The notes: a model not told the origin generated them from the sequence alone. 64,000 nucleotides of DNA from Gemmatimonadaceae bacterium (GCA_036496605.1 DASXKV010000032.1:186001-250000), one strand, 5' to 3'; positions 33,237 through 44,066 are shown, numbered from the stretch's first letter. Program-made: numbers and translations.

Positions 33237-35493
33237 GCTCGAAGGATTGATCGGCGCGACGGAAGTCGCCGATCGGACGGTGGCGAGCGTTTTGTCGGCG
33301 CTCGCCGAGGCACCCGATTTCTCTTCGGCCGCGTCGTTTCTCCTCGCGCAGGTGCTCGACCTTGCAGACGTAGAACGCGGGCACATGCTGCGCCTCGATA
33401 CGGCGCAGGAGTCGTTGATTTCAGTCTCGAGCATCGGCTACGACTCGCCGCCTCACGCGGCGATCTCGATTGGCGATCTCTCGAATCCGCTTGTGATTTG
33501 CGCGCTCACCCTTGCGCCAGTCACCGGTGGCGGCCGGTCGAGCATTCGTGCCTTCGTTTCGATGGCTCGCTGGACCGCGCTGCCGATGCCGCAAGCGCGA
33601 GTGCGCGGGTCGCTGCCCGTGATGTCGCTCCCGCACGCTCAAGAGATTGTGGGAGAAGGCGAGGTCCGACTGCTCGCGTCCGTCGAACGGCGCCTCGCAA
33701 GTGCGCCGGGCGGCGTGATCGTCATCGACGGTGCCGTTTCCGAGCGCGTCATCGGATCGGTGACCACGCTCGTTATGCTGGCAGGCCCGATCATCGCTCG
33801 CCTCGCCTCGCTGCAGGAATCGCGCGACTCGATCGAGCGACTCTCGCAGCAGCGCGATCGTCTCACGTTGATGGTCGATTCGCTTCCCGATCCGGTCGTC
33901 ATCACCAACGCCACGAACGACATCATTGCTCAGAATTCGCGCGCGGAGCGACTGCTCAACGGGAAGGACGGCGATTCGAGCGGTCGCCGCCGCGCGATCG
34001 AGCTGAATAACCTGCTGTTCACGTCGTTTCTGGCGAAGGCGGTGATGACGGGCGGCCAGGCCAGTGGACCGCGCGAGTTGAATCTCGTCGACCCGGACGA
34101 AGGAAATGATCTCCTGTTCGAAGTACTGGCACACCCGCTGAGCGAACGCGTCGGACCCGACGACGCCGTTCTCTCGGTCTTGCGCGACGTCACGGACCTG
34201 CGACGCGCTTCCAACGAGCTCGAACGACAGGTACAACGCGTTCGGCTCGCCGAGATGAAAGCCTCGTCGGAGCGCGACCGACTGAATCTGATTCTCGAGA
34301 ACGTCGCCGATCCCATTCTCGTAACCGACGAGCGCGCGAACATCATCCTGATGAATGATCAGGCAGAGCAGTTGTTCCAGGCGAGCGAGATCCAACAGCG
34401 CAGTCGGAGACAACTGCAAGCGGTTCGCGGCAACGACACGAAGTTCACGTCATTCATCTCCGACTTCGCGCTGCTCGACGCGCGCGCGCGGCGCGAGCGC
34501 ATCGCGCTCGTCCATCCGCTCACCGGCAGCCAGCTGCCCGTGGAAGTGGTTTCCGGGAAGATTCTCAACGAGCGCGGCGAGCCGATCGCCATCGTCTCCG
34601 TGCTGCACGATCGCACCAAGGAGGTCGAGATCGAGCGGCTTTATGAAACGCTCAAGACGATGAACAGCGAGCTCGAGGAGCGGATCAGAGCGGCGACCGC
34701 CGATCTCGCGGAACAAAACGCGCGACTCCAATGGCAGTCACAGGAGGTCGAGCGCGCCAATCGGCTGAAGTCGGAGTTTCTCGCAAGCATGTCGCACGAG
34801 CTCCGCACGCCGATCAACGCTCTCATCGGCTACTCGGCACTTCTCATCGACGGCGTGCTCGGCGACATCAATGACCGCCAGCGCGACGCACTGCGCCGCA
34901 GCCGCGCGGCCGCCGAGCACCTGCTCGCGCTGATCAACGACATCCTCGATCTCGCGAAGATCGAAGCCGGGAAGATGCCGTTACACCTCGAGGACGTCGA
35001 GCTCCGCGACGTCATTGCGGAGGTCGCGCAGCAGATCGAACCGATGGTCCGCAAGAAGAGCCTGGAGTTCGTCGTCGACATCGGGCTCGAATGTCCAGCG
35101 CTGCATACCGATCGGACGAAGGTGCGTCAGGTATTGCTCAACTTGTTGTCGAACGCGGTGAAGTTCACGAACAAGGGACGCGTTGCCGTCGTTGCACGCT
35201 GCGCCGACACTGGCGACGGCGTGCGCATCGATGTCGTCGACACCGGCATCGGCATTCGCGAGAAGGATCTCCAGGCGATCTGGGAAGATTTCCGCCAGGT
35301 CGACCAATCACGCACGCGCGAGTTCGGCGGAACGGGACTCGGGTTGAGCATCACGCGAAAGTTGCTCGACCGTCTCGGCGGCACGGTTAGCGTGCGGAGC
35401 AATTACGGCGACGGGAGCGTTTTTTCCGTGATGCTCCCGCAGCGAACGCCGTCATCGGCAGGAGAGGAATTGGTCATCGGCCGGTCGGTCTGA
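33217..35493 (+). CDS. Cytoplasmic GAF-PAS-PAS sensor histidine kinase coupled to gvpA
   Basis: A 758-residue kinase without membrane helices. A GAF-like domain lies at about residues 10-200 and two PAS domains at about 215-330 ([22 protein letters not shown]) and 345-460 ([22 protein letters not shown]). A coiled coil follows (about 465-525). The HisKA domain has [20 protein letters not shown] and the HATPase has [16 protein letters not shown] and [13 protein letters not shown]. Start TTG at 33217 lies inside gvpA; a later TTG at 33247 is the alternative. The overlap suggests co-expression with gas vesicle genes. It could regulate them or simply share the transcript. No receiver domain is fused. 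Confidence 0.88.
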   Translation: MNSRTRELEGLIGATEVADRTVASVLSALAEAPDFSSAASFLLAQVLDLADVERGHMLRLDTAQESLISVSSIGYDSPPHAAISIGDLSNPLVICALTLAPVTGGGRSSIRAFVSMARWTALPMPQARVRGSLPVMSLPHAQEIVGEGEVRLLASVERRLASAPGGVIVIDGAVSERVIGSVTTLVMLAGPIIARLASLQESRDSIERLSQQRDRLTLMVDSLPDPVVITNATNDIIAQNSRAERLLNGKDGDSSGRRRAIELNNLLFTSFLAKAVMTGGQASGPRELNLVDPDEGNDLLFEVLAHPLSERVGPDDAVLSVLRDVTDLRRASNELERQVQRVRLAEMKASSERDRLNLILENVADPILVTDERANIILMNDQAEQLFQASEIQQRSRRQLQAVRGNDTKFTSFISDFALLDARARRERIALVHPLTGSQLPVEVVSGKILNERGEPIAIVSVLHDRTKEVEIERLYETLKTMNSELEERIRAATADLAEQNARLQWQSQEVERANRLKSEFLASMSHELRTPINALIGYSALLIDGVLGDINDRQRDALRRSRAAAEHLLALINDILDLAKIEAGKMPLHLEDVELRDVIAEVAQQIEPMVRKKSLEFVVDIGLECPALHTDRTKVRQVLLNLLSNAVKFTNKGRVAVVARCADTGDGVRIDVVDTGIGIREKDLQAIWEDFRQVDQSRTREFGGTGLGLSITRKLLDRLGGTVSVRSNYGDGSVFSVMLPQRTPSSAGEELVIGRSV

Positions 35494-35572
35494 GGCAGGC
35501 CTGACAATTTGCTGACAGGTACGCCGGACGCCGGATCGCATATTTCGGGGCGACTTTCCGTTCGGTCTGTCC

Positions 35573-37336
35573 GTGACTCGTGTGACGCGTATGCCTAACG
35601 TTTTCTCGCGATCGTCTGGCCGTGCACGTCGTGGCGTGCCGACCCTGGCCATTTTGCTCGCCGCCTTGGCGGTCGTGTCGGCGCTGGTATTTCAGGCCTT
35701 CCGCGCCGAACAGGACCAGCGCGCGACGGCGTCGCGGGCGCTCCACGAATACGCAGGCTTCGCCGCCTGGGAATTCGCGTCGAATATGAAGGAGGAGATG
35801 TGGCTCTCGATGACGGAGCTGCTGCGTCCCGCGGAGCAGCTCGATCCGCCGCAGCCAGGTGCTGACCTTCCATCTCCCGGTATTCTCGTCGCACAGAATC
35901 GCCACATTGAGCATTGCAACGACTGCGCGGCGCCGATCCCCGCGTCGTACTACTTCCGGCTCGATTTGAACGACAGCGCGCTGACGACGGTTCTCAGCGA
36001 TGGCAATGTCGCGCGCGAGCCGGAGCGCCTCGAACGATCCTGGCTGCGCGATACGATCACGCGCCACGCCATCCGCGTGTTCAAGATGAACTGGCGCGTT
36101 GCCACTGTCGTCGGTGAGGTCGACGGACGCCGCCTAACGGTGTCGTACACGGTCGTTCGCGATACGCTGGGCCGACCAGTTGCCGCGTTCGGCGTCGTGA
36201 GCGAATCGAAACGGTATGTCGCCGCCTTTGCGGCGAATCTCGCCAAATGGGAACTGCTCCCGCCATCACTGGCCAAGCAGGCCGGTGACGACCATCTGGT
36301 GGCAATCACCGTCCGAGACGAAAAAAACAACGTTCTGTACCGATCACCGTGGCAGTTCGGCGATCAGTACAGCGCGGAGTACGAGCAACAGAAGAACGTC
36401 GCCGGATTCTCCGTCGAGGCATCACTCAAGCCGGGAGTCGCTGGAAGGCTCATCCTCGGCGACTCTTATCGATTTCCCGTTCTCCTCGCGCTGCTCGTGA
36501 TCACGGCTGCTCTCGTCGCAATTGCCTTCCGGCAGTTGCGACGCGAGGCAGCGCTGGCTCGGCTCCGAGCCGACTTCGTGTCGAGCGTCTCGCACGAGCT
36601 ACGGACGCCGCTCGCACAGATCCGCATGTTCGCCGAGCTGCTGCGCATGGGATGGATTCGCTCGACGCAGGAGCATACGCGTTCGCTCGACATCATCGAT
36701 CAGGAAGCCCGGCGCCTCGGCCATCTCGTCGACAAGGTGCTTTGCTTCGACCGTCTCGAGCGTGGTGAGAATACGCTTATGCCCGAGCAGACGGAGCTCG
36801 CGCCGCTCGTTCGGGAAGTGCTCGAGGCGTTCGCGCCGCTCGCGAACGCGCGGCACGTGCAAGTGAGCGTGCGGCTCGACGACGACGTCGTCGCGGAGGT
36901 GGATCGCGGCGCGATGCGTCAGGTCCTCATCAATCTGCTCGACAACGCTGTGAAGTACGGGCCGTCCGGTCAGACCATTTCCGTGGGACTCGAGCGTGTC
37001 GGCGACGGTCGCTCGGCGCGGATGTGGGTCGAGGATGAGGGACCGGGAATTCCCCCGTCCGAACGCGAGCGGATCTGGGAGCCATTCCACCGTCTCGACC
37101 GAGATGCCAATTCCGCCATCGCGGGCAGCGGAATTGGCTTAGCGCTCGTGCTCAACTTGACCGCCGCGCACGGCGGCCGTGTTTTCGTCGACGAAGGCGC
37201 TACCGCCGGTTCGCGCTTCACCATCGAGATCCCCTGCGCAGCGCAGCCGTACTCGCGCACGCCGGCGGCCGCCACCGTCTCGAGCGCCTCCGCCTCATAC
37301 AGCGGCGTCGCAGAGCATCTCGTCACCAGACAATGA
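35573..37336 (+). CDS. Membrane sensor histidine kinase
   Basis: A 587-residue kinase with an N-terminal helix (TLAILLAALAVVSALVFQA), a periplasmic sensor part of about 255 residues and a second helix near 303-320 (LLALLVITAALVAIAF). The HisKA domain reads ADFVSSVSHELRTPLAQIRM, and the HATPase has LINLLDNAVKYGPSG and IAGSGIGLALVLNLTAAHGG. The sensor part carries a Cys pair in IEHCNDCAAPIP that may bind heme or metal (inference). GTG at 35573 or ATG at 35591 may be the start. The last 4 bases overlap the regulator gene. Confidence 0.9.
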   Translation: MTRVTRMPNVFSRSSGRARRGVPTLAILLAALAVVSALVFQAFRAEQDQRATASRALHEYAGFAAWEFASNMKEEMWLSMTELLRPAEQLDPPQPGADLPSPGILVAQNRHIEHCNDCAAPIPASYYFRLDLNDSALTTVLSDGNVAREPERLERSWLRDTITRHAIRVFKMNWRVATVVGEVDGRRLTVSYTVVRDTLGRPVAAFGVVSESKRYVAAFAANLAKWELLPPSLAKQAGDDHLVAITVRDEKNNVLYRSPWQFGDQYSAEYEQQKNVAGFSVEASLKPGVAGRLILGDSYRFPVLLALLVITAALVAIAFRQLRREAALARLRADFVSSVSHELRTPLAQIRMFAELLRMGWIRSTQEHTRSLDIIDQEARRLGHLVDKVLCFDRLERGENTLMPEQTELAPLVREVLEAFAPLANARHVQVSVRLDDDVVAEVDRGAMRQVLINLLDNAVKYGPSGQTISVGLERVGDGRSARMWVEDEGPGIPPSERERIWEPFHRLDRDANSAIAGSGIGLALVLNLTAAHGGRVFVDEGATAGSRFTIEIPCAAQPYSRTPAAATVSSASASYSGVAEHLVTRQ

Positions 37337-38139
37337 GCATTTTCGTACGAGGTGCAGACGTCCGGCGCGAGCGCATTTTATCTCGCGACGATTCCTCCTT
37401 CGCCCCGCAGATGGCCGACGCGCGACCGAATGCTCAGTTTGGTTCGACGGTGCTGGTCGTCGAGGACAATCCGGACCTCGCCTACGGCCTCCGCAACAGT
37501 CTCGAGATCGCCGGCTACACCGTCGCTGTTGCCGAGGATGGATTCTCGGGCGTCGAGCAGGCGCGAGAGCTCGATCCAGATCTCATCGTGCTCGATCTGA
37601 TGCTCCCCGGGATGGATGGCTACCGCGTCCTGCGGACGCTTCGCGATGAGGGACGCGCCGTGCCGGTTCTCATTCTCACGGCGCGCGGCGAGGAGGCGGA
37701 CAAGGTTCTGGGCTTTCGCCTCGGCGCGGACGATTATGTCACGAAACCCTTCGGCGTGCTCGAGCTGCTCGCACGCATCGAGGCGTTGATCCGGCGGACA
37801 CGACATTGGCGAGGTGTGGCGACCGCGCCGGCGACGCCGGTCATCGAGCGCTTCGGCGACGTCGAGGTCGACGTCAGTGCTCGGACGGTGCGACGTCTCG
37901 GTGAGCGTGTCGAGCTTACCCCGAAGGAGTTCGATCTGTTGATCGCTCTTCTCCGCCGTCAGGGTCGGGTTACGAGCCGGAACGAGCTGCTGCGGGCCGT
38001 TTGGGGCTACAGCGCGTCGGTCGTGAGTCGAACTGTCGACACGCACGTCGCCGAGCTGCGACGCAAACTGGAGCCCGACGCGGCAGAGCCGAGGCACATC
38101 CTCACCGTGTGGAAAGTCGGGTACAAGTTCCAGCCGTAA
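37333..38139 (+). CDS. OmpR/PhoB-family response regulator
   Basis: A 268-residue transcriptional regulator. The receiver domain has VVEDNPDLAYGLRNSL and the phospho-acceptor Asp in IVLDLMLPGMDGYRVL, and a Lys-Pro switch in DDYVTKPFG. The winged-helix output domain reads ELTPKEFDLLIALLRRQGRVTSRNELLRAVWG and ends RHILTVWKVGYKFQP. ATG at 37333 overlaps the kinase stop; a later ATG at 37411 would trim a 26-residue unconserved lead. Partner of the upstream membrane kinase. Confidence 0.93.
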   Translation: MSIFVRGADVRRERILSRDDSSFAPQMADARPNAQFGSTVLVVEDNPDLAYGLRNSLEIAGYTVAVAEDGFSGVEQARELDPDLIVLDLMLPGMDGYRVLRTLRDEGRAVPVLILTARGEEADKVLGFRLGADDYVTKPFGVLELLARIEALIRRTRHWRGVATAPATPVIERFGDVEVDVSARTVRRLGERVELTPKEFDLLIALLRRQGRVTSRNELLRAVWGYSASVVSRTVDTHVAELRRKLEPDAAEPRHILTVWKVGYKFQP

Positions 38140-38306
38140 AGAAAGCTGAGCGCTTCGCGTCACAGCGAACTAGCGCTCTTCGCGCGTGTAATAAGGGATC
38201 GTTGCGGTAGTTGTGTCATTCCAGGTAGCGCCGCGATGAAGAGATCTCTCCGATCGCTGGCCGGAGTGACGGCACTGACCCTTAAGCACGTAGCGGAGAA
38301 ATTCCT

Positions 38307-39176
38307 TTGCTCGTTTCCAGAATTCCATCACGCCAGACAGTAGCGGTGATTCTGTGTGTGGTCGGCGGAATTACGGCCTGCTCGGATCAGAAGCGCAACG
38401 CATCGGCAGACTCGGACCTTTCGCGCGATCTCCAGCTCGCAGGGCAAGTAGCCGCGCAGCCTCAGCCGACTTTTCAGGACACGGCGCTGAGTCCGCGGAC
38501 CGCGCCCATCCGGGCGTCTGCACCGGCAAAGACGCCCACGCCGACGCGCACGGCTCGCAGAGAACGGATGTCGCCGGCTCAGACGCCGTTGGACGCGACA
38601 CCGCATGCTCAGGTTGCGGCACCACTTCCGGCCCCTGGCCCAGCGCCGGCGGCCACGCCAACGCGTCAGATCGGCTCGGGCACGGGCATCGACATGACAT
38701 CCGGCGGCCGAGTTTGCACCGAGACCAACCGGCCGGGCGATAAGATCGTTGCTACGGTCGACTCGCCAGTGAACGGCACAAACGGCGCTGTCATTCCGGC
38801 GGGCTCGAAGGTCGTGTTAGAGGTCGCTTCGGTAACGCCAGGCGATCAGGCCCAGATTCTCTTCCGAGTGCGTTCGGTATACGTCAACGACTCGTCGTAC
38901 AGCATTGCCGGCGACGTTTCGCCGAGCACGCCTTTGGAGCGCGTGAAAGTCCCGAATCCGGACGCCAATGCGGATAAGAAGAAGGTCATTGGCGGCGCGA
39001 TTGCGGGCGCGATTCTCGGTCAGATAATCGGCCACAATACCAAGGGCACTGTGATCGGCGCCGCGACAGGAGCGGCGGCCGGCGCCGTCGCCGCGAAGGC
39101 GACGGAAAAATACGAGTCCTGTCTGCCAGCCGGTGCATCGTTGCACATGACTTTGGCGCAGGCAGTGGTGATGTAG
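38307..39176 (+). CDS. Lipoprotein with C-terminal glycine zipper
   Basis: A 289-residue predicted outer-membrane-type lipoprotein. The signal ends in VVGGITAC, a lipobox. A Pro/Ala/Thr-rich linker follows (residues 45-125). A folded middle domain (GGRVCTETNRPGDKIVATVD ... VIPAGSKVVLEVASV) resembles the TrbI/VirB10-like beta fold, weakly. The C-terminal glycine zipper is GGAIAGAILGQIIGHNTKGTVIGAATGAAAGAVAA. A Cys pair (about 132 and 269) could bridge. TTG at 38307 is the start. Its TAG stop abuts the hairpin repeat at 39176. Function unknown. Confidence 0.75.
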   Translation: MLVSRIPSRQTVAVILCVVGGITACSDQKRNASADSDLSRDLQLAGQVAAQPQPTFQDTALSPRTAPIRASAPAKTPTPTRTARRERMSPAQTPLDATPHAQVAAPLPAPGPAPAATPTRQIGSGTGIDMTSGGRVCTETNRPGDKIVATVDSPVNGTNGAVIPAGSKVVLEVASVTPGDQAQILFRVRSVYVNDSSYSIAGDVSPSTPLERVKVPNPDANADKKKVIGGAIAGAILGQIIGHNTKGTVIGAATGAAAGAVAAKATEKYESCLPAGASLHMTLAQAVVM

Positions 39177-39297
39177 TTGGTGGCTGGTGGTTGGTCGTGG
39201 GCGGTTGGTGGCTGGTGGTTGGTCGTGGGAGGTTGGTCCCTGGGTGGTTGCTGGCCGTTAGTTCCTAACCACCAACGACCAAGCACCAGCCACCAAC
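39176..39297 (+). repeat. GTTGGTGG-type repeat with two tandem units and an inverted arm
   Basis: Two nearly identical 26-base units (39176-39201 and 39204-39229) contain GTTGGTGGCTGGTGGTTGG. A third partial unit follows. A complementary arm at 39268-39297 (CCACCAACGACCAAGCACC...) can pair with either unit. The first unit starts on the last base of the upstream stop codon. The G-rich strand has many GG runs and could also form two-tier quadruplexes. It may act as terminator or mRNA-stabilising hairpin. Confidence 0.75.
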
Positions 39298-39367
39298 GTC
39301 ATCACGAGACACGACGACGTTCCATTTTTCCTAGCGCGGAAGTCGGACGCCGGGCAGCTTTCCTGAT

Positions 39368-42300
39368 ATGCCGAAGCGCCCGCTGGTGTCGCCCGTTCTC
39401 GAGCCTTTCCATCCTCTCGTTAGAGAGTGGTTTCGCGAGACCCTCGGCGCGCCTAGCGCGCCGCAGGAGCAGGGCTGGCCGGCAATTGCGAGCGGTGAGC
39501 ATACGCTCATTCTCGCACCGACCGGGACGGGCAAGACGCTCACCGCGTTCCTCTGGGAACTAAACAACCTCATTGTCGACGGGAGTGTCGAGCCGCTCGC
39601 GAACGCCGTTCACATTCTCTACATCTCGCCGCTCAAGGCGCTCAACAACGACATCCAGCGCAACCTCGAGCGGCCGCTGACTGAGCTGAAGCAACGGTTC
39701 GCCACCGCGGGTGAGTCCTTCCCCGAGATTCGCGTTGCGGTACGCACCGGCGACACGCCCGCGTCTGCGCGTGCGCGCATGATCCGGAAGTCGCCTCATG
39801 TACTGATCACGACGCCCGAGTCCCTGCACATAATGCTGACGACGGTGCGCGGGCGAGGGATGTTCTCGGCAGTTCGGGCGGTGATCGTGGACGAGATCCA
39901 CGCCATCGCCGGTACAAAGCGCGGCGTTCACCTCGCGCTCACGCTCGAGCGACTCGAGCGGCTGTGCGAGCAGAGTCCTCAACGAATCGGTCTCTCCGCT
40001 ACGCAACGGCCACTCGACGAGATCGCGCGCTTCCTCGGCGGTTGCCGCGACGGCCGGTTCCGTCCCGTCACGATCGTCGACTGCGGACTCGTGAAGCGCA
40101 CCGAGATCATCGTCGAATCGCCGGTCGAGGATCTGGGACATGTTCCGGGCGGCACCATCTGGCCCTCAGTTGCACCGCTCGTGCTGCGCTACATGCGTAG
40201 CGCGCGCACAACCATCGTTTTCGTCAACAATCGCGCTCAGGCGGAGAAGATGGCCGCGCGCGTCAATGCGCTCGCTGGCGAGGAGCTCGCACTACCATAT
40301 CACGGCTCACTCTCGCGCGAGCGGCGCTTTCTACTCGAAGGAGCGCTCAAGGCCGGTAAGCTCAAGGCGCTCGTAAGCACGAGCTCACTCGAGCTTGGCA
40401 TCGACATCGGCTCAGTCGATCTCGTTCTGCAATTGCAGAGTCCTAAGCGCGTCTCGACGGCGTTGCAGCGTGTGGGCCGGGCCGGACATACGCTGGAGGC
40501 AGTGAGTCGCGGCGTTTTCGTGCCAACATTTCGCGATGATGCCGCCGAGACGCTGGCGATAATGCGAGGGATGAGGAGCGGCGACGTCGAGCCAACGCGC
40601 GTCGTGCAGAATGCTCTCGACGTACTTGCGCAGGGCGTGGTTGCCGCCGTCGCGATCGACGACGACTGGACGAGCAAGGATCTCTTCGAGCTCGTCAGGC
40701 AGGCGTACCCATATCACGCCCTCACTCGCGCCGCATTCGACGAGGTGCTGGCAATGCTCGCGGGCAAGTATCCGTCCGACGTCGCGGGGGAACTCGAGGC
40801 GCGCATGGTCTGGGATCGAACGAATGACCGCCTAACGCCGCTCCGGAGCGCGCGACTCGTCGCGGTCGTCAATGGTGGTACCATCCCCGACCGTGGACTA
40901 TACGCGGTGAATCTTCCCGACCGCACCCGGCTCGGGGAGCTCGACGAGGAGTTCGTGCACGAGACGCGAATCGGCGATGTCTTTCAGCTCGGCTCGTCGA
41001 CTTGGCGGGTCAACGCGATCGAGCACGATCGTGTCATCGTCACACCGGCACCCGGCGCGCCCGCGCGAATGCCTTTCTGGCATGGAGAATACGCGGCGCG
41101 CTCGGCGCACCTCGCACCGCGTGTCGGTGTCTTGCGACGGCGACTCGACGAGGCACGGACAGAAGCAGACACCGCCGAGATCGCAAAGGAGTACGAGTGT
41201 GATCTTGCGACTGCTCAGTCGCTAGTCGAATACGTCCACCAGCAGCGCCACGCCACCGGTGTGGTGCCTGACGACAAGCTTCTCGTCGTCGAACACTTTC
41301 GGGACGAGACGAACGCGGTGCGCATCGTCCTTCACGCGCCGTTCGGCGGACGTGTCAACGCACCCTGGGGAATGGTACTCGCCGCTCGTGTGCGTGACGC
41401 GCTCCATCGCAATGGCGCACGACGCACCTCGCGTACGGACGTCCAGGTTCAGACGACCGACGACGGGATCATGCTCCGCCTCCCCGATCTCAACGGTCCC
41501 GTTCCGCTGGATGCCTTGCGCCTTCTCACGCCTGGGGACGCGGAGCGCTGCGTCCTCGAGGAAATCGGAGATTCTTCGCTGTTCGGAGCGCGCTTTCGCA
41601 TGAATGCCGCCCGCGCATTGCTGCTGCCGCGCGGCAATCCGCGCCGGCGCATGCCGCTCTGGCTCCAGCGACTCAAGGCGCAGGATCTGCTGCAGACAGT
41701 GCGCGAATTTCCGTCCTTTCCGATCCTCGTGGAGACGTATCGCGACGTGCTGCAGGACGCATTCGACATGCCGGCGCTCGCGGAGGTGCTGCGCGCGCTG
41801 CAGTCGGGCGCCATCGAGATGCGCGACGTCGAGACGGCAGTCCCGTCGCCGTTCGCGGCGACGTTGCAGTTCGGCTTCGTGATGGATTGGATGTACGCGG
41901 ACGACACGCCGCGCGCCGAGCAGCGCGCCGCGATGTTATCGCTCGATCGAGGGCTGCTCGACGAACTTCTGGGCACCGATGGTCTTGCGGCGGACGAAGG
42001 CACGCTCCGCTCGCTCGAGGAACTCCTCGCCGTTCGCCGCGGGACGGCGTTGACGCGTCGCGCGCGGACGGCCGACGAGCTCGCGATTCTCCTCGATCGC
42101 GCTGGCGACCTCACTATCGCGGAGTTGCGCGAACGGATCGTGACGGAAGGAGTGATGGGTGAACCGATCCGCGAGCTGCTCGAGAGCGGAAGAGCGGTGG
42201 GCTTGGCAATCCCGTTAGGCAACGGCTGGACGCAACAACGGATCATTCTCACGGATGCCTACCCGCGCTACGTGGCTTCCTTCGGAGAAGCGGCGATGAT

Positions 42301-44044
42301 CATGGTGGGGGCGGGGCCGGAGCTCGCGGAGACGCCAGCAACGGTTGCCATCCCGGAGTCACTGCGCCGCGCCACCGTAACCCGCGGTGCCGCGCGACGC
42401 GAGCTCCTCGCTCGATTTGTCGCGCTCAATGGCCCTCTCTCCATCGAAGACGTCCGGCAGCGCTACGATCTCGAGGTCGAAACTGTTGCTCGACAGCTGG
42501 ACGAGTGGACTGCTGCCGGCAAGCTGGTACGCGGCAATTTTGCGATCGGCGAAGGCCAACCGCCGGCGCAGCGATGGGTCTCGCGTCGTCTGCTCGAGCA
42601 GGCACGTCGTCGGGAGCTCGCCACCGCCAGACGACAGGTCGAAGCCGTCGGCATCGAAGCCTTCGCGCATTTTCTGCAGCGCTGGCAGCACCTGGAACCC
42701 GCGTCCCAGCTGGACGGCGCAGACGGCACGAGTGCGGTGATTCGCCAGATGTACGGCATCGCGCGACCGGCGGATGCGTGGGAGCGCGAGTACCTGCGCC
42801 AACGCGTGAATGGATACGACGCTGAGGCAATCTCGCGGCTCTTTGCCGCTGGTGAGGCCGTGTGGGTGGGCGGCTCCGCCACCACCGCGAGTGACGAGAG
42901 CGCGACGCTCGCCCAGCTCCGGTTCGTTAGGCGTGGAAGCGGGCGCGCGTGGCTCGTGGAGCCGGTAGATGGCGGGCCAACGCTGACCGAAAACGCCGAG
43001 CGGCTATATCAGGCGCTCCGGACCGAAGGAGCATCGTTCTTCGATGACCTCGTGCGTTCGACGCAGCTCGGAGGGCGGGCCACGCGCGACGGCCTCAAGG
43101 AACTCGTCGGCGCGGGACTCGTCACGAACGATACGATGGAATCCCTGCGTCACGTCGTGCGCTGGCGGCCCTTCCTATCGGCGCGCATTCGCAGGCAACC
43201 CGATCCGACACGTTGGCTTCCGGCGGATTTCTCACCTTCGGCGAACCGACCGGTGGTGCAGCGGCGCCCGAACCTGCGGCGTCTCCCGAAGTGGAGGCCG
43301 CCGACTGAGGGGCGACCGGATCCGGGCTCCGCAACGTGGCCTGGCCGCTGGGCACTCCTACGAACAAGCGGAATTCTTGGGGTATCCGACGACGAGAGCG
43401 TTCTCGCCGAAGTCGTCGCGCGGCAATGGCTCGACCGCTATGGGGTCGTGACGCGTGACTGGTGGAAGCGGGAGCGACCGACCGTTTCGTGGCGCGCCAT
43501 CTATCGGGAGCTCAAGCGACTCGAATTTCGCGGTGACGTGCGGCGAGGGTACTTCGTGCGCGGCCTGGCCGGTGCTCAATTCGCGCTGCCAGCGGCCGTC
43601 GAGCTGCTGCGTACCAGTGGAAAGGCGAGCGCGAACGCCGAGGAGGCGAGCAGCGCGTCGCCGATCGTGATAATGGCCTCGAGTGATCCTGCGAACCCGT
43701 ACACGCTGCCTGGCACCGCCGTTGCCGAAAGTCGCTCGCTGGAGTTGGCACGGCGACGGAGCAGAGGGGCATTGCTCGCGACGCGCGCCGGTGAGGTACT
43801 TCTCGTCGCCGAAGCGCGAGGGCGCCGCCTAACGATCAAGTCCGGCGCGAGCCTCGCCGATGTGACGGACGCGGCGCGAGCGCTCGTGAGACGGTTGGCC
43901 GAGACGAGCGACGGGCGCCGCGATCCGATGATCGAGACCGTCGACGGTGTGCCCGCCGCAGGAAGCGCCTACGCCGCCGCGTTCACCACCGCTGGGTTCC
44001 GAGCCAGTTCGGGCGGATTCCGATACTATGCGCCGCCGCGATGA
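39368..44044 (+). CDS. lhr: Lhr-type large ATP-dependent helicase
   Basis: A superfamily 2 DNA helicase of 1558 residues, as in full-length bacterial Lhr. Walker A LAPTGTGKTLTAFLWEL is near residue 50, the DEAH-box variant VIVDEIHAIAG near 175, and motif VI LQRVGRAGH near 370. Winged-helix and beta-barrel Lhr-core regions follow to about 900. The long C-terminal half contains further winged-helix-like segments (RRELLARFVALNGPLSIEDVRQRY). Lhr takes part in repair, including of crosslinks. ATG at 39368 precedes the usual PLVREWFRETLGAPSAPQEQGWPAI start. Monocistronic by spacing. Confidence 0.93.
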   Translation: MPKRPLVSPVLEPFHPLVREWFRETLGAPSAPQEQGWPAIASGEHTLILAPTGTGKTLTAFLWELNNLIVDGSVEPLANAVHILYISPLKALNNDIQRNLERPLTELKQRFATAGESFPEIRVAVRTGDTPASARARMIRKSPHVLITTPESLHIMLTTVRGRGMFSAVRAVIVDEIHAIAGTKRGVHLALTLERLERLCEQSPQRIGLSATQRPLDEIARFLGGCRDGRFRPVTIVDCGLVKRTEIIVESPVEDLGHVPGGTIWPSVAPLVLRYMRSARTTIVFVNNRAQAEKMAARVNALAGEELALPYHGSLSRERRFLLEGALKAGKLKALVSTSSLELGIDIGSVDLVLQLQSPKRVSTALQRVGRAGHTLEAVSRGVFVPTFRDDAAETLAIMRGMRSGDVEPTRVVQNALDVLAQGVVAAVAIDDDWTSKDLFELVRQAYPYHALTRAAFDEVLAMLAGKYPSDVAGELEARMVWDRTNDRLTPLRSARLVAVVNGGTIPDRGLYAVNLPDRTRLGELDEEFVHETRIGDVFQLGSSTWRVNAIEHDRVIVTPAPGAPARMPFWHGEYAARSAHLAPRVGVLRRRLDEARTEADTAEIAKEYECDLATAQSLVEYVHQQRHATGVVPDDKLLVVEHFRDETNAVRIVLHAPFGGRVNAPWGMVLAARVRDALHRNGARRTSRTDVQVQTTDDGIMLRLPDLNGPVPLDALRLLTPGDAERCVLEEIGDSSLFGARFRMNAARALLLPRGNPRRRMPLWLQRLKAQDLLQTVREFPSFPILVETYRDVLQDAFDMPALAEVLRALQSGAIEMRDVETAVPSPFAATLQFGFVMDWMYADDTPRAEQRAAMLSLDRGLLDELLGTDGLAADEGTLRSLEELLAVRRGTALTRRARTADELAILLDRAGDLTIAELRERIVTEGVMGEPIRELLESGRAVGLAIPLGNGWTQQRIILTDAYPRYVASFGEAAMIMVGAGPELAETPATVAIPESLRRATVTRGAARRELLARFVALNGPLSIEDVRQRYDLEVETVARQLDEWTAAGKLVRGNFAIGEGQPPAQRWVSRRLLEQARRRELATARRQVEAVGIEAFAHFLQRWQHLEPASQLDGADGTSAVIRQMYGIARPADAWEREYLRQRVNGYDAEAISRLFAAGEAVWVGGSATTASDESATLAQLRFVRRGSGRAWLVEPVDGGPTLTENAERLYQALRTEGASFFDDLVRSTQLGGRATRDGLKELVGAGLVTNDTMESLRHVVRWRPFLSARIRRQPDPTRWLPADFSPSANRPVVQRRPNLRRLPKWRPPTEGRPDPGSATWPGRWALLRTSGILGVSDDESVLAEVVARQWLDRYGVVTRDWWKRERPTVSWRAIYRELKRLEFRGDVRRGYFVRGLAGAQFALPAAVELLRTSGKASANAEEASSASPIVIMASSDPANPYTLPGTAVAESRSLELARRRSRGALLATRAGEVLLVAEARGRRLTIKSGASLADVTDAARALVRRLAETSDGRRDPMIETVDGVPAAGSAYAAAFTTAGFRASSGGFRYYAPPR

Positions 44045-44066
44045 TGAGTCTTTAAACACCATTACA

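Noticed and set aside
39176-39297. Tandem GGTGG repeats as a CRISPR or insertion-sequence end
   Set aside because: No unique spacers, no transposase and no target-site duplication; the inverted arm fits a hairpin element better.
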